From: CAUTUX01 sp963545485
GTDB lineage: Bacteria > Bacillota > Clostridia > Christensenellales > CAG-917
Direction of reading: 5' to 3'
Length of the DNA: 64,000 bases
Assembly: GCA_963545485.1 (NCBI GenBank)
Contig: CAUUJG010000006.1
Coordinates: 7,851 to 71,850 of the forward strand
This document shows, one piece after another, positions 36,036 to 44,850 of this stretch. The position numbers and the translations under genes are program-made. The notes under the pieces were generated by a model, which was given only the letters and a program-made list of their open reading frames with translations, was not told where the DNA came from and did not search any database. How positions within the stretch are numbered: the stretch's first letter is position 1; every line of letters starts with the position of its first letter.

Positions 36036-36942
36036 GTTTCACAAACCTCATAGCCACCCATGGTACTTCATGTTTAATTTCAATCGGCATAAATCCATAT
36101 TTTGCAAAATTTGCAATAACATCATCTTGTCTCTCTTCAATTATTCCTGATGCAATTATTTCCCCACTTGCTTCCAAATGCTGTGATATTGTACTGCTTA
36201 ATCGTTTTAAAATATCAGCCGTAAGATTTGCAAGAATCACATCAGCCTTTATATCTTCATTAATAAGGTCACCACATATTATTTTTACATCATTTTTTAA
36301 TCCATTTATTTCTGCATTTTCAACTGCGTTCTTGATTGCTTCTTCGTCTATATCTGTTAATAAAACAGACTTTGCTCCCAAGATCCTTGCAGATAAACCA
36401 AGAATTCCACTTCCACAACCAACATCAATTACTGATTTTCCACCAACATCCATCATTGAAAGACACATTCTCGTTGTGGCGTGTTCTCCACTGCCAAAAG
36501 CCATGCACGGATTTATTTTCAAAATCCTTTCTTTTTTTTCTGGCATATACTCAATCCATTCTGGAACTATAGTAATATTGGGTGTTCTAATCGGGTTAAA
36601 GTGTTTTTTCCACTCTTCGTTCCAATTTTGATTTTCAATCACTCTAGACGAAATATTGTATCTAATATCGTTGAATTGTAAATAAAACTTAATGGTTTCT
36701 TGTAGTTTACTTAAAAACTTCTCTTTTTCATCATACAGAATTAATGTGGATGCCGTTGCTATATTACTATTTTTAACAACATCTTCATCAATATAATCCC
36801 AAATAAGATCAGATTTAATGAGCTCCTTATAATCACTACTATCTAAAATAGAAACTCCATCAGCACCAGATTCAAACATGGCATTTGAAATTATTTCAAT
36901 CCACTTTGAATCCGTCTGAACAGTTACTTCAAAATATTTCAT
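36025..36942 (-). CDS. prmA: Ribosomal protein L11 methyltransferase
   Basis: A 305-residue SAM-dependent enzyme that trimethylates ribosomal protein L11. The N-terminal substrate domain opens KYFEVTVQTDSKWIEII; WNEEWKKHFNPIR is conserved; the Rossmann motif is VIDVGCGSGILGLSA; the post-motif is ILANLTADIL. Its ATG overlaps the dnaJ stop as ATGA. Confidence 0.95.
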   Translation of the reverse strand: MKYFEVTVQTDSKWIEIISNAMFESGADGVSILDSSDYKELIKSDLIWDYIDEDVVKNSNIATASTLILYDEKEKFLSKLQETIKFYLQFNDIRYNISSRVIENQNWNEEWKKHFNPIRTPNITIVPEWIEYMPEKKERILKINPCMAFGSGEHATTRMCLSMMDVGGKSVIDVGCGSGILGLSARILGAKSVLLTDIDEEAIKNAVENAEINGLKNDVKIICGDLINEDIKADVILANLTADILKRLSSTISQHLEASGEIIASGIIEERQDDVIANFAKYGFMPIEIKHEVPWVAMRFVKHDA

Positions 36943-38147
36943 TTCATTAATGTGTTTATTTTTCTTAAGAATGTATCACGCTTTGGGAACTGCGTATCTG
37001 TAAAATTGCCTCTCATTTCATTTATTCTTGCTTTCTGCAGGACTGTAGCCTTTGAAGGCATTTCGACAACCACCTTAAGAAATAAATCTCCTGATGTAAC
37101 AGCGTTAAACTTTTTAAGACCATAACCTTTAACAACAAATACTTGCCCTGGTTGCGTTCCTTCCGGTATTTTAAATTTATACAAGCCATTGAATGTTGGA
37201 ATATCCACTGAGATTCCAAGTATTGCATCCATAAAGGATATTGGTACATCAACATATAAATCGGAATCTTTCCTTTTAAATATATCGTGTTCCTTTACAT
37301 GTACTTCTATTATCAGGTTACCCCTAGGTCCTCCATTTCTTCCTGCACTGCCTTCTCCTGAAAAAGTAATGCCCTGTCCATCTTGAATGCCTCTAGGAAT
37401 TCTAACCTTTATGGTTGATGCCTTTTGTACCCTTTGTCTACCCTGACATATGCTACATTTCTGTAAAATGATCTTACCTGTTCCACCACATTCTGGGCAA
37501 ACTCCAGCTACTGCAAACTCTCCAAAAGGTGTTCTCTGTCTCTGTTTTACTTGCCCTGTTCCCTTACACCTTTCACATGTCTTATATGCGGTGCCCTTTT
37601 CAGCACCTGTGCCATGACACGCTTGGCAATTTTCCATTCTTTTTAAAGATATTACTTTTTCTACTCCCGTAGCTACATCTTCAAGTGTTATTGTTATTGC
37701 CGTTCTTATATCAGAACCTCTTTCAGGTCCATTTGAACTTGCATAACCAGAATTAGATGAATACGAATTTCCACCGAAACCGCCGCCACCGAAAATTGAT
37801 GACAATATGTCTCCGAAGTCCATACCTCCGAATCCACCACCACTGAATCCGCTAAAATCAAACCCCGCACTAGATCCCGAGTATCCACCACCTTGTCCAG
37901 CACTAGCACTTGTTGGATCCTCACTGCCGTAGGTGTCATACATCTTCTTTTTCTGTGGGTCAGATAAAACAGAGTATGCCTGATTTATTTCTTTTATTCT
38001 TGCTTCAGCTTTTTTCTTTTCGGCTTCTGATGCATGCGTATAGAGATCTGGGTGATATTTCTTCGCCAGTTTCCTATACGCTTGCTTTATTTCATCCGCA
38101 CTTGCATTTTTTTGTAGCTCAAGAATGTCATAATATGATTTTTCCAT
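36939..38147 (-). CDS. dnaJ: Chaperone protein DnaJ
   Basis: A 402-residue type I J-protein. The J-domain is residues 1-70 with HPD; a Gly/Phe-rich linker unusually rich in Ser/Gly runs about 75-135; four CXXCXGXG zinc repeats follow (CQACHGTG, CERCKGTG, CPECGGTG, and a degenerate CSICQGRQ). It recruits clients and stimulates DnaK ATPase. It lies 39 bases after dnaK in the CIRCE-controlled operon. The last zinc repeat departs from the CXGXG pattern. Confidence 0.97.
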   Translation of the reverse strand: MEKSYYDILELQKNASADEIKQAYRKLAKKYHPDLYTHASEAEKKKAEARIKEINQAYSVLSDPQKKKMYDTYGSEDPTSASAGQGGGYSGSSAGFDFSGFSGGGFGGMDFGDILSSIFGGGGFGGNSYSSNSGYASSNGPERGSDIRTAITITLEDVATGVEKVISLKRMENCQACHGTGAEKGTAYKTCERCKGTGQVKQRQRTPFGEFAVAGVCPECGGTGKIILQKCSICQGRQRVQKASTIKVRIPRGIQDGQGITFSGEGSAGRNGGPRGNLIIEVHVKEHDIFKRKDSDLYVDVPISFMDAILGISVDIPTFNGLYKFKIPEGTQPGQVFVVKGYGLKKFNAVTSGDLFLKVVVEMPSKATVLQKARINEMRGNFTDTQFPKRDTFLRKINTLMK

Positions 38148-38186
38148 ATTCTTCTACTCTTTTGCTCTAAATTGTAAAATTAACAA

Positions 38187-40040
38187 TTAGTTATCCCAGC
38201 CGTCCTCTGGAGGTGTCATATTATCTGCATCTACTTCAGTTGCTTCTGCATCAACAGGTTCTACCTCTGGTTCTGCAGTTGCATCTGCCTCAACTTCACT
38301 TTCATTCTTGTATATCTTTGATACAATTGGGTCAGTTACTTCTGAGAAGTCAGCCATAGCACTTTGTACATCTTTTTCTGTTGTTGCTGATTCCAGAGCC
38401 GCTTTTGCTTTCTCTATTGCTTTTTCGATTTTTTCTTTTTCATCATCTGAAAGCTTTTCATTCTTCTCTTTATTGAACTTTTCCATCATAAAGATTATCT
38501 GTTCACCATTATTCTTTGCATCAACAAGTTTCTTTCTCTTATCATCTTCTTCTTTATATTTCTCAGCATCTTTAATAGCTGCTTCAATATCTGCATCACT
38601 AAGATTTGTTGATGATGTGATTGTAATTGACTGAGACTTATTTGTTCCCTTATCAATAGCTTTAACTGAAACGATACCGTTTGCATCAATATCAAATATA
38701 ACTTCGATCTGTGGTACTCCTCTTGGGGCTGGTGGAATTCCTACCAACTCAAAGCGTCCTAATGTCTTATTATCTTTAGCGAATTGTCTCTCACCTTGTA
38801 ATACATGAATATCTACTGCTGTTTGATTATCTGCAGCTGTTGAGAATATCTGTGACTTACTTGTGGGAATTGTTGTATTTCTTTCAATAAGTCTTGTGAA
38901 TACTCCACCAAATGTTTCAATTCCAAGTGACAATGGCGTTACATCCAACAACAACATGTCCTTAACTTCTCCGCCAAGAACACCACCTTGTACAGCTGCT
39001 CCAAGTGCAACACATTCATCTGGGTTGATTCCTTTATATGGATCTTTTCCAAGATATTCCTTAACTGCTTCATAAACTGCAGGAATTCTTGTTGAACCAC
39101 CGACCATGATTACTTTTGCAATATCTTTTGGCTCTAATCCAGCATCTTTCAATGCCTGCTTTGTAGGAGCTATTGTCTTCTTAACTAAATCTTCAGTTAA
39201 TGCATCAAATTTAGCTCTTGTTAATTCTAAATCTAAGTGTTTAGGTGTGCTTCCTGCCATAGCGATAAATGGAAGTGAAATTTTTGTCTTTGTAACTCCA
39301 CTCAAATCAATTTTTGCTTTTTCGGCAGCTTCCTTAACTCTCTGCATCGCCGTCTTATCTGTTGTTAAGTCAACATGTTCTATTGTCTTAAACTCACTTA
39401 CTATCCAATCAATAATCTTATTATCAAAGTCATCACCACCAAGCTTGTTATTACCACTTGTCGCCATAACTTCAAATACACCGTCACCCATTTCAAGTAT
39501 AGATACATCGAATGTTCCACCACCAAGGTCAAAAATCAAAACTTTCTGACTTGTTGTTACATCTTTATCAATACCGTATGCTAACGCTGCCGCCGTAGGT
39601 TCGTTAATAATTCTTTTTACTTCAAGCCCTGCAATCTTACCAGCGTCTTTTGTTGCCTGTCTCTGAGCATCAGAGAAATATGCTGGAACTGTTATTACAG
39701 CTTCTGTAATTGGTTCTCCAATATATGTTTCAGCGTCTTTCTTTAACTTTGTTAAAATCATTGCCGAAATTTCTTGTGGAGAATATGACTTGTCTCCGAT
39801 TTTAACCATCTTCGATGTACCCATATCTCTCTTAATTGATGAAATTGTTCTGTCTGGGTTAGCTACAGCTTGTCTTTTAGCTATTTCACCAACCAATCTT
39901 TCTCCATCATTTGCAAATGCAACAATTGATGGTGTTGTTCTTGAACCTTCTGCGTTTGTTATAACGATAGGTTCACCACCTTCCATAACTGCTACGCATG
40001 AGTTAGTTGTTCCTAAATCAATACCTATTATTTTTCCCAT
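38187..40040 (-). CDS. dnaK: Chaperone protein DnaK (Hsp70)
   Basis: A 617-residue ATP-dependent chaperone. It opens KIIGIDLGTTNSCVAVMEGG, has IFDLGGGTFDVSIL, the ATPase hinge VGGSTRIPAV and the substrate-binding domain with DVTPLSLGIET. The C-terminal tail is acidic and ends EDGWDN rather than the classic EEVD-like or DDK ends. Order hrcA-grpE-dnaK-dnaJ is the Firmicute standard. Confidence 0.99.
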   Translation of the reverse strand: MGKIIGIDLGTTNSCVAVMEGGEPIVITNAEGSRTTPSIVAFANDGERLVGEIAKRQAVANPDRTISSIKRDMGTSKMVKIGDKSYSPQEISAMILTKLKKDAETYIGEPITEAVITVPAYFSDAQRQATKDAGKIAGLEVKRIINEPTAAALAYGIDKDVTTSQKVLIFDLGGGTFDVSILEMGDGVFEVMATSGNNKLGGDDFDNKIIDWIVSEFKTIEHVDLTTDKTAMQRVKEAAEKAKIDLSGVTKTKISLPFIAMAGSTPKHLDLELTRAKFDALTEDLVKKTIAPTKQALKDAGLEPKDIAKVIMVGGSTRIPAVYEAVKEYLGKDPYKGINPDECVALGAAVQGGVLGGEVKDMLLLDVTPLSLGIETFGGVFTRLIERNTTIPTSKSQIFSTAADNQTAVDIHVLQGERQFAKDNKTLGRFELVGIPPAPRGVPQIEVIFDIDANGIVSVKAIDKGTNKSQSITITSSTNLSDADIEAAIKDAEKYKEEDDKRKKLVDAKNNGEQIIFMMEKFNKEKNEKLSDDEKEKIEKAIEKAKAALESATTEKDVQSAMADFSEVTDPIVSKIYKNESEVEADATAEPEVEPVDAEATEVDADNMTPPEDGWDN

Positions 40041-40080
40041 ATTATATTATCTCCTTCTATAATTTTATTTTTTATTTTTT

Positions 40081-40683
40081 TTATTCACCTATTATTACAG
40101 TAACTGCTCTTACTTGCTTGTCATTGATGTAATATCCTTTTGATACAATCTCAATTACCTTACCTTCCTGACCTTCTTTCTTTATCCTTTCTTGAGCATT
40201 CATCATCTTTGGATCAAATGCATCTCCAATCTGAACTTCAATTTCTTTCAGTCCATATTGTGCCATCGCTTTATTTAACTGTTCCTCCATCATTGTGAAA
40301 CCCATTAAAGCATCTTTATTTTTAATGTACTTTCTGGCAAGATTACAATTATCCAAAACAGCTATTAGATCACTCATAATGATTTCTTGTCCTAGCTGTT
40401 TCATATATTCGCCATTCTTAGCAGTTCTTTTTTTATAGTTTTCAAAATCAGCTTGCAATCTCTGTGCAACCGTTTTACATTCCTCGGCATACACTTCCTT
40501 TGCTTTAACTGTTTCTATTAACTCCTTTTTTGTTTGTTGTTCAAGCGGTTTGTCTACAACTGCATCTTCATTTTTATTTTCCGCTTCATTTTCTAAAACT
40601 GTTGTGGATTCTTCTGTTTGTACTTCGTCATTCACAATTTCAGTTTTTTCAACAACTTCTTGTATTTCCTTATTTTCTTCCAC
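40081..40683 (-). CDS. grpE: Nucleotide exchange factor GrpE
   Basis: A 200-residue co-chaperone that releases ADP from DnaK. The first 60 residues are Glu/Val-rich and probably disordered; the long coiled-coil and the DFENYKKRTAKN segment follow; the beta-wing ends in GYYINDKQVRAVTVIIGE. It starts seven bases after hrcA. Confidence 0.97.
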   Translation of the reverse strand: MEENKEIQEVVEKTEIVNDEVQTEESTTVLENEAENKNEDAVVDKPLEQQTKKELIETVKAKEVYAEECKTVAQRLQADFENYKKRTAKNGEYMKQLGQEIIMSDLIAVLDNCNLARKYIKNKDALMGFTMMEEQLNKAMAQYGLKEIEVQIGDAFDPKMMNAQERIKKEGQEGKVIEIVSKGYYINDKQVRAVTVIIGE

Positions 40684-40690
40684 TTCTATC

Positions 40691-41776
40691 CTACTTATTC
40701 TTATTATCTTTCAGCCAAGCCTTAATTTCTTTTTTGGCTCCTCTGTGTCTCAACGCACTAAATGTTGTTTTGAGTCCATTTAATACTGTTATGACTTTTC
40801 TGTAATCCATTCTTTCAGGTCCAATAACTCCTGCTTGACCAAGTACCTTATCTCCTATTCTATACGCTGCAGTTACTATCGCACATTTGTCTATCGTGTT
40901 ATCTTCCTTGCCGATTTTTATGCTGAACTCGATATCATCATTGCCTTCACTATTGTCAACTACTACTGGTAACATACCGCTCAACGCTTCTTTATCAGAA
41001 ACAACCTGAAGAAATTTCTTTGTTTCTTCTATATCTTTATAAGCTTCATTCTCAACTAACTTTAATTGACCTTCTACACACAAAGGTGAACTATTTTCCT
41101 TAAGATAGTTTTCTATCATCGTGAGTACGCCTGTAAAGATTTCTTTAACGCCATCTATCTCGCTTTCAATCTGACAATCTATATCTGTAATACTCGTTAT
41201 CGCCTTTCCAACGAATACATTATTTATTACTCTAGTCGCTATATCTATAATCTGCTGATTCCCCTCAATATCAATATTAAGTGTGCTGTCTGAGAGTATT
41301 CCCTGATTCGTAGATATTACTATTATCAGCTTGTTCTGTTTTAATGGTACAAGTTTTACTTCTTCTACCACAATTACTTCATCAATATTTTTCATAACGA
41401 ATGAAGTATAGTTAGTCTCATCGCTTATAATCTTAGCTACTTCTTTTGATATGTCTTCCGCCATATCAATTCTTTCTGTAAAGGTTCCTAGCGACAATTT
41501 ATTGTTCACTTTAACCGGCATGTTCTTTCCACAAGCTTCATTATCCACATATAGCTTATATGCTTCTCTCAATGGAATTCTGCCTGCCGATGTATGTGGC
41601 TGTTCAATATATCCCATTGCTTCCAATGTTGCCAGCTCTGCTCTTATTGTCGCTGTACTGATATCATTCATATACTTTTCTTTGATATCACTACTCGAAA
41701 CTGGAGTACCTGTCTTAATGTAACAGTCTACTAATGCACAAACAATTTTTGATTTTCTTTCTGTCAGTTCTTTCAT
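40691..41776 (-). CDS. hrcA: Heat-inducible transcription repressor HrcA
   Basis: A 361-residue repressor of class I heat-shock genes. A winged-helix N-terminus (VCALVDCYIKTGTPVSSSDI, STATIRAELATLEAMGYIEQPHTSAGRIP) binds CIRCE; the rest is a GAF-like dimer domain. It requires GroEL for full activity, so free chaperone reports on folding stress. A CIRCE-like element lies four bases before its start and overlaps its ribosome binding site, so repression could act on both transcription and translation. Confidence 0.97.
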   Translation of the reverse strand: MKELTERKSKIVCALVDCYIKTGTPVSSSDIKEKYMNDISTATIRAELATLEAMGYIEQPHTSAGRIPLREAYKLYVDNEACGKNMPVKVNNKLSLGTFTERIDMAEDISKEVAKIISDETNYTSFVMKNIDEVIVVEEVKLVPLKQNKLIIVISTNQGILSDSTLNIDIEGNQQIIDIATRVINNVFVGKAITSITDIDCQIESEIDGVKEIFTGVLTMIENYLKENSSPLCVEGQLKLVENEAYKDIEETKKFLQVVSDKEALSGMLPVVVDNSEGNDDIEFSIKIGKEDNTIDKCAIVTAAYRIGDKVLGQAGVIGPERMDYRKVITVLNGLKTTFSALRHRGAKKEIKAWLKDNKNK

Positions 41777-41780
41777 TATT

Positions 41781-41807
41781 TTGGCACTCTTCCTTTCGCA
41801 TTGCTAA
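41781..41807 (-). promoter_or_regulatory. CIRCE operator of the hrcA operon (imperfect)
   Basis: TTGGCACTC-N9-CATTGCTAA on the plus strand, against the consensus TTAGCACTC-N9-GAGTGCTAA: one mismatch in the left arm and two in the right. It lies between the -10 box and the hrcA ATG, and the loop holds the GGAAG that would serve as ribosome binding site. Confidence 0.8.
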
Positions 41808-41809
41808 TA

Positions 41810-41838
41810 ATTTAACACTTAGTCTGCTTGTGTGTCAA
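41810..41838 (-). promoter_or_regulatory. Sigma-A promoter of the hrcA operon
   Basis: On the minus strand TTGACA (41838-41833), a 17-bp spacer and TTAAAT (41815-41810). The predicted start near 41803 falls inside the CIRCE right arm. Confidence 0.75.
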
Positions 41839-41845
41839 TAAAAGA

Positions 41846-42008
41846 TTTTCGCTGTTTTTTAACTGTTTTTGCCTCTATTTATAGCATTTTTCATATAAGT
41901 GTATTGCCCTTTATTAATTTTTCACCATTTTATCTATTTTTTGTTAAGAAAAAGTTTTTTTATTTTTTTGAATTTTTTGCAAATTTTACAAAACTTAGTT
42001 GAATTTTT
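41846..42008. other. Phased T-tracts between hrcA and rplI
   Basis: This gene-free stretch (the spacer 41777-42228 is 452 bases) holds T-runs centred near 41847, 41857, 41868, 41879, 41889, 41911, 41920, 41929, 41939, 41958, 41966, 41975, 41985 and 42006. Most intervals are about 10 bases, and gaps are about 20. They begin eight bases upstream of the hrcA -35 box. The rest of the spacer (42009-42180) shows nothing I can support. Confidence 0.55.
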
Positions 42009-42182
42009 ATCTTTCCAACTCTTAGCAATCTATTTCTCAGAGCACCAAACTTTTTTAATATTCTCGTCTATTGAAACCAAATACTCCTCTATCTTGAAAA
42101 CTTATAATCACAACGATACGTCACATCCATAATTCAAATATGCCATCAGTTAGCTAAGGGTTATTTTCATACGACTAAAATT

Positions 42183-42210
42183 TTGAATGATTGGTGTGTT
42201 GTAATATACT
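42183..42210 (+). promoter_or_regulatory. Promoter of the rplI operon
   Basis: TTGAAT (42183-42188), a 16-bp spacer and TATACT (42205-42210), followed by the ribosome binding site GAGGTG (42219-42224) and ATG 42229, giving a very short leader. Confidence 0.6.
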
Positions 42211-42228
42211 GATATAACGAGGTGCAGT

Positions 42229-42675
42229 ATGAAAATAATTTTACTTAAAGATGTTAACGGTCTGGGAAAATCCGGAGATATAGTTGAAGCCAATGATGGA
42301 TATGCAAGAAACTTTCTCCTTAAAAAAGGTCTTGCAAAAGAAGGCACAGCTCAAAATATAAATACTGCAATTCAACAAAAAAAAGCCATGCTACATAAAA
42401 TAGAAGAAGATAAAAAAACTGCAAATGCACTTAAAAAAGAAATTGAAAACAAAGCTTTCTCAATAAAAGTAAAAGGCGGTGACAATGACGGAAAAATGTT
42501 CGGTAGCGTCACTAATGAAATGATTGCAAATGTGTTAAAAGAAAACGGTTATAACTTCGATAAAAAGCAAATTGAAACTGGAGGGCAAATTAAAACCTTC
42601 GGTAATAGTGATGTTGTTGTAAAACTATATGCAAATATTTCTGCAAAAATTATTTTAAAAATAGAAAGGGAATAA
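42229..42675 (+). CDS. rplI: 50S ribosomal protein L9
   Basis: A 148-residue protein with the N-terminal signature MKIILLKDVNGLGKSGDIVEANDGYARNFL (seen as separate blocks), a connecting helix rich in Lys/Glu and the C-terminal rRNA-binding domain. It is first in rplI-methyltransferase-rsmI, with GAGGTG four bases before the ATG. Confidence 0.98.
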   Translation: MKIILLKDVNGLGKSGDIVEANDGYARNFLLKKGLAKEGTAQNINTAIQQKKAMLHKIEEDKKTANALKKEIENKAFSIKVKGGDNDGKMFGSVTNEMIANVLKENGYNFDKKQIETGGQIKTFGNSDVVVKLYANISAKIILKIERE

Positions 42676-42677
42676 TT

Positions 42678-43382
42678 TTGAAACAGCTTGTATCGTTAGA
42701 AATTGATGAACTAGCGATATATCAAGATAAAAGAATATACTCTTTTACTCAAGACTCAGTTATCCTAGCAAATCTTGCAAATATTAATCATAAAGATAGA
42801 GTTATTGATCTTGGCTGTGGCAACGGAATATTAACCTTTTTATCTCACTTTAAAAAGCATGCATCGTTTTCTTTAGGTATTGAAATTCAGAAAGAATTGT
42901 TTGATCTATGTATTGAGAGTTCTAAATATAATCACTGCAACGATACTATATCATTTATAAATGGAGATATTAGAAACATTAATAACTTAGTTGAACATGA
43001 GAATTTTTCTATTGCTCTTTGCAATCCTCCGTACTTTGTGAGTTCGGTAGATTCTGAGATCTCTTCTAAGTCAACAGCACGCACTGATAAAGATGGTATA
43101 CTTAATGACTTTTGTAAAGGGATAGCTTTTGCTTTAAAGTTTGGTGGAGATGCTTACATATCTTATAAATTAGATCGCATGTGCGATCTAATATGTACTC
43201 TGCGTCAATACAATCTTGAACCAAAAAAACTTTTCCTTATATATACCAAACCTAAAAAAAATGTTGATCTGATAATTATTAAAGCTAGAAAAGGGGCATC
43301 TCCGGGACTACAAACTGAAAGCATCACTATTATGGATTCTGCCGGAAATTACACTCCTCAGTTTTTGGAGATAATCAAATGA
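42678..43382 (+). CDS. TrmN6-like tRNA1(Val) (adenine37-N6)-methyltransferase
   Basis: A 234-residue class I SAM methyltransferase. Motif I is VIDLGCGNGIL and the adenine-N6 motif IV is NPPYF, matching the YfiC/TrmN6 group that methylates A37 of valine tRNA. The start is TTG 42678 with AAAGGG seven bases before it; no ATG fits better. Its stop overlaps the rsmI ATG by four bases. The tRNA target is inferred from family alone. Confidence 0.88.
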   Translation: MKQLVSLEIDELAIYQDKRIYSFTQDSVILANLANINHKDRVIDLGCGNGILTFLSHFKKHASFSLGIEIQKELFDLCIESSKYNHCNDTISFINGDIRNINNLVEHENFSIALCNPPYFVSSVDSEISSKSTARTDKDGILNDFCKGIAFALKFGGDAYISYKLDRMCDLICTLRQYNLEPKKLFLIYTKPKKNVDLIIIKARKGASPGLQTESITIMDSAGNYTPQFLEIIK

Positions 43383-44185
43383 ATAAACTATATATTGTCG
43401 GAACACCTATTGGCAATCTCAAAGATATAACTCTGCGTGCATTAGACGTACTCAAATCTGTAGATATCATTGCATGTGAAGATACCCGCACTTCAATGAA
43501 ACTTCTACAACATTATCAAATTTCAAAACCATTAATTTCTTATCATAAATATAATGAAATAGAACGCAGTGAAGAAATTGCAGATATAATTATTAACGGA
43601 AAAAATGTTGCTATTATTTCAGATGCTGGCATGCCTGGCATTTGTGATCCTGGAGCTGTTGTCATAAGGAAGTGCCGAGACAAAGGAATTAATGTTTCGA
43701 TAATCCCTGGCGTATCTGCAACAACTTCTGCATTTTCGTGGCTAGGTAGCATATACTCAGGCTTTACTTTTCTTGGATTCTTCCCCGAAAAGATGACTGA
43801 TAGAAAAAATATGATCTTAAATGTGCAATCACTAACTCACCCTTTTATGTTATATGTGGCTCCTCATGATATTAAAAATACAGTCTCTTTTCTTCTTTCT
43901 ATATTAGGAAATAGAGAGTGCTTCGTAGCTAGAGAACTTACTAAACTTCACGAAGAACTTGTTCAAACTTCTTTAGCCAGTTTTAATTGTACTGAAAAAG
44001 GAGAAATGGTTCTTATTGTATTGCCAGCAAGCAATTCATCTGAAATTATAGATATGAGTATCAAAGATGCTCTGATGTTTTGTATCTCTAAAGGTATGGA
44101 TAAGAAGGATGCAATTAAGTTTGTCGCTAAAGAAAAAAATATCACAAAGAATGATGTTTACACAGTTGCAATTACTTTAGACTAA
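43379..44185 (+). CDS. rsmI: 16S rRNA (cytidine1402-2'-O)-methyltransferase RsmI
   Basis: A 268-residue SAM enzyme of the tetrapyrrole-methylase fold. It opens LYIVGTPIGNLKDITLRALDVL, has ACEDTRTS and ISDAGMPGICDPGA, the family hallmarks. It 2'-O-methylates C1402 at the decoding centre. It forms a plus-strand operon with rplI and converges on pth, overlapping it by four bases. Confidence 0.96.
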   Translation: MNKLYIVGTPIGNLKDITLRALDVLKSVDIIACEDTRTSMKLLQHYQISKPLISYHKYNEIERSEEIADIIINGKNVAIISDAGMPGICDPGAVVIRKCRDKGINVSIIPGVSATTSAFSWLGSIYSGFTFLGFFPEKMTDRKNMILNVQSLTHPFMLYVAPHDIKNTVSFLLSILGNRECFVARELTKLHEELVQTSLASFNCTEKGEMVLIVLPASNSSEIIDMSIKDALMFCISKGMDKKDAIKFVAKEKNITKNDVYTVAITLD

Positions 44186-44766
44186 TCTCTTTTTCTGTTG
44201 ACCTTCTCAAGTATTCTCTGAGGTTCCTTATCTAATATAAAATCCTCAATACATTCTATAGCGACTGGAAAAACAGTTTTGATCTTATCTTTATCGATTG
44301 ATTTTATTTTCCCCAATACATGATCAATTATCTGCACCTGTGCCTGTTTTAATTCGTCATTTTTAATTCCAAGCCTTAGTCTGGCTATATCCATATTTTG
44401 CATTATAGACACAATATTTCTCATTCCGTTGTGTGTCCCAGCTGAGCCTGACATTCTCATTCTTATGTTGCCAACTTCTAAATCGGCATCATCATAAATT
44501 ATTAAAATGCTTTCCAACTTATTACTTGCATACTTCTCAAACAGCTTTTTCACACTGTTTCCAGATGCGTTCATAAATGTGGTTGGCTTCGCTAATACAA
44601 ATTCTTCACCACACAAGTCTCCAATGCATATCTCCGCATCACACGCTTTTCTAAAATCCTTTAACCCATATTTTTTTGCAAATTCATCAATAACCATAAA
44701 GCCGATATTGTGAAATGTATTCTCATATTGTTTGCCGATATTACCCAATCCGATTATTACTTTCAT
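44182..44766 (-). CDS. pth: Peptidyl-tRNA hydrolase
   Basis: A 194-residue esterase that recycles peptidyl-tRNA dropped by ribosomes. Conserved features: GLGNIGKQYENTFHNIGF with catalytic His20, TFMNASG, and GSAGTHNGMRNI. Its start lies about 84 bases downstream of the U32 gene end on the same strand. It converges on rsmI with a four-base overlap. Confidence 0.97.
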   Translation of the reverse strand: MKVIIGLGNIGKQYENTFHNIGFMVIDEFAKKYGLKDFRKACDAEICIGDLCGEEFVLAKPTTFMNASGNSVKKLFEKYASNKLESILIIYDDADLEVGNIRMRMSGSAGTHNGMRNIVSIMQNMDIARLRLGIKNDELKQAQVQIIDHVLGKIKSIDKDKIKTVFPVAIECIEDFILDKEPQRILEKVNRKRD

Positions 44767-44850
44767 ATATCTCTCCGATTATTTTTAATAACTGCTGTTA
44801 CTTAACAACTTTCTTAAAGTTTAATTGCGTGCCATCAAAATGTCCATTAA

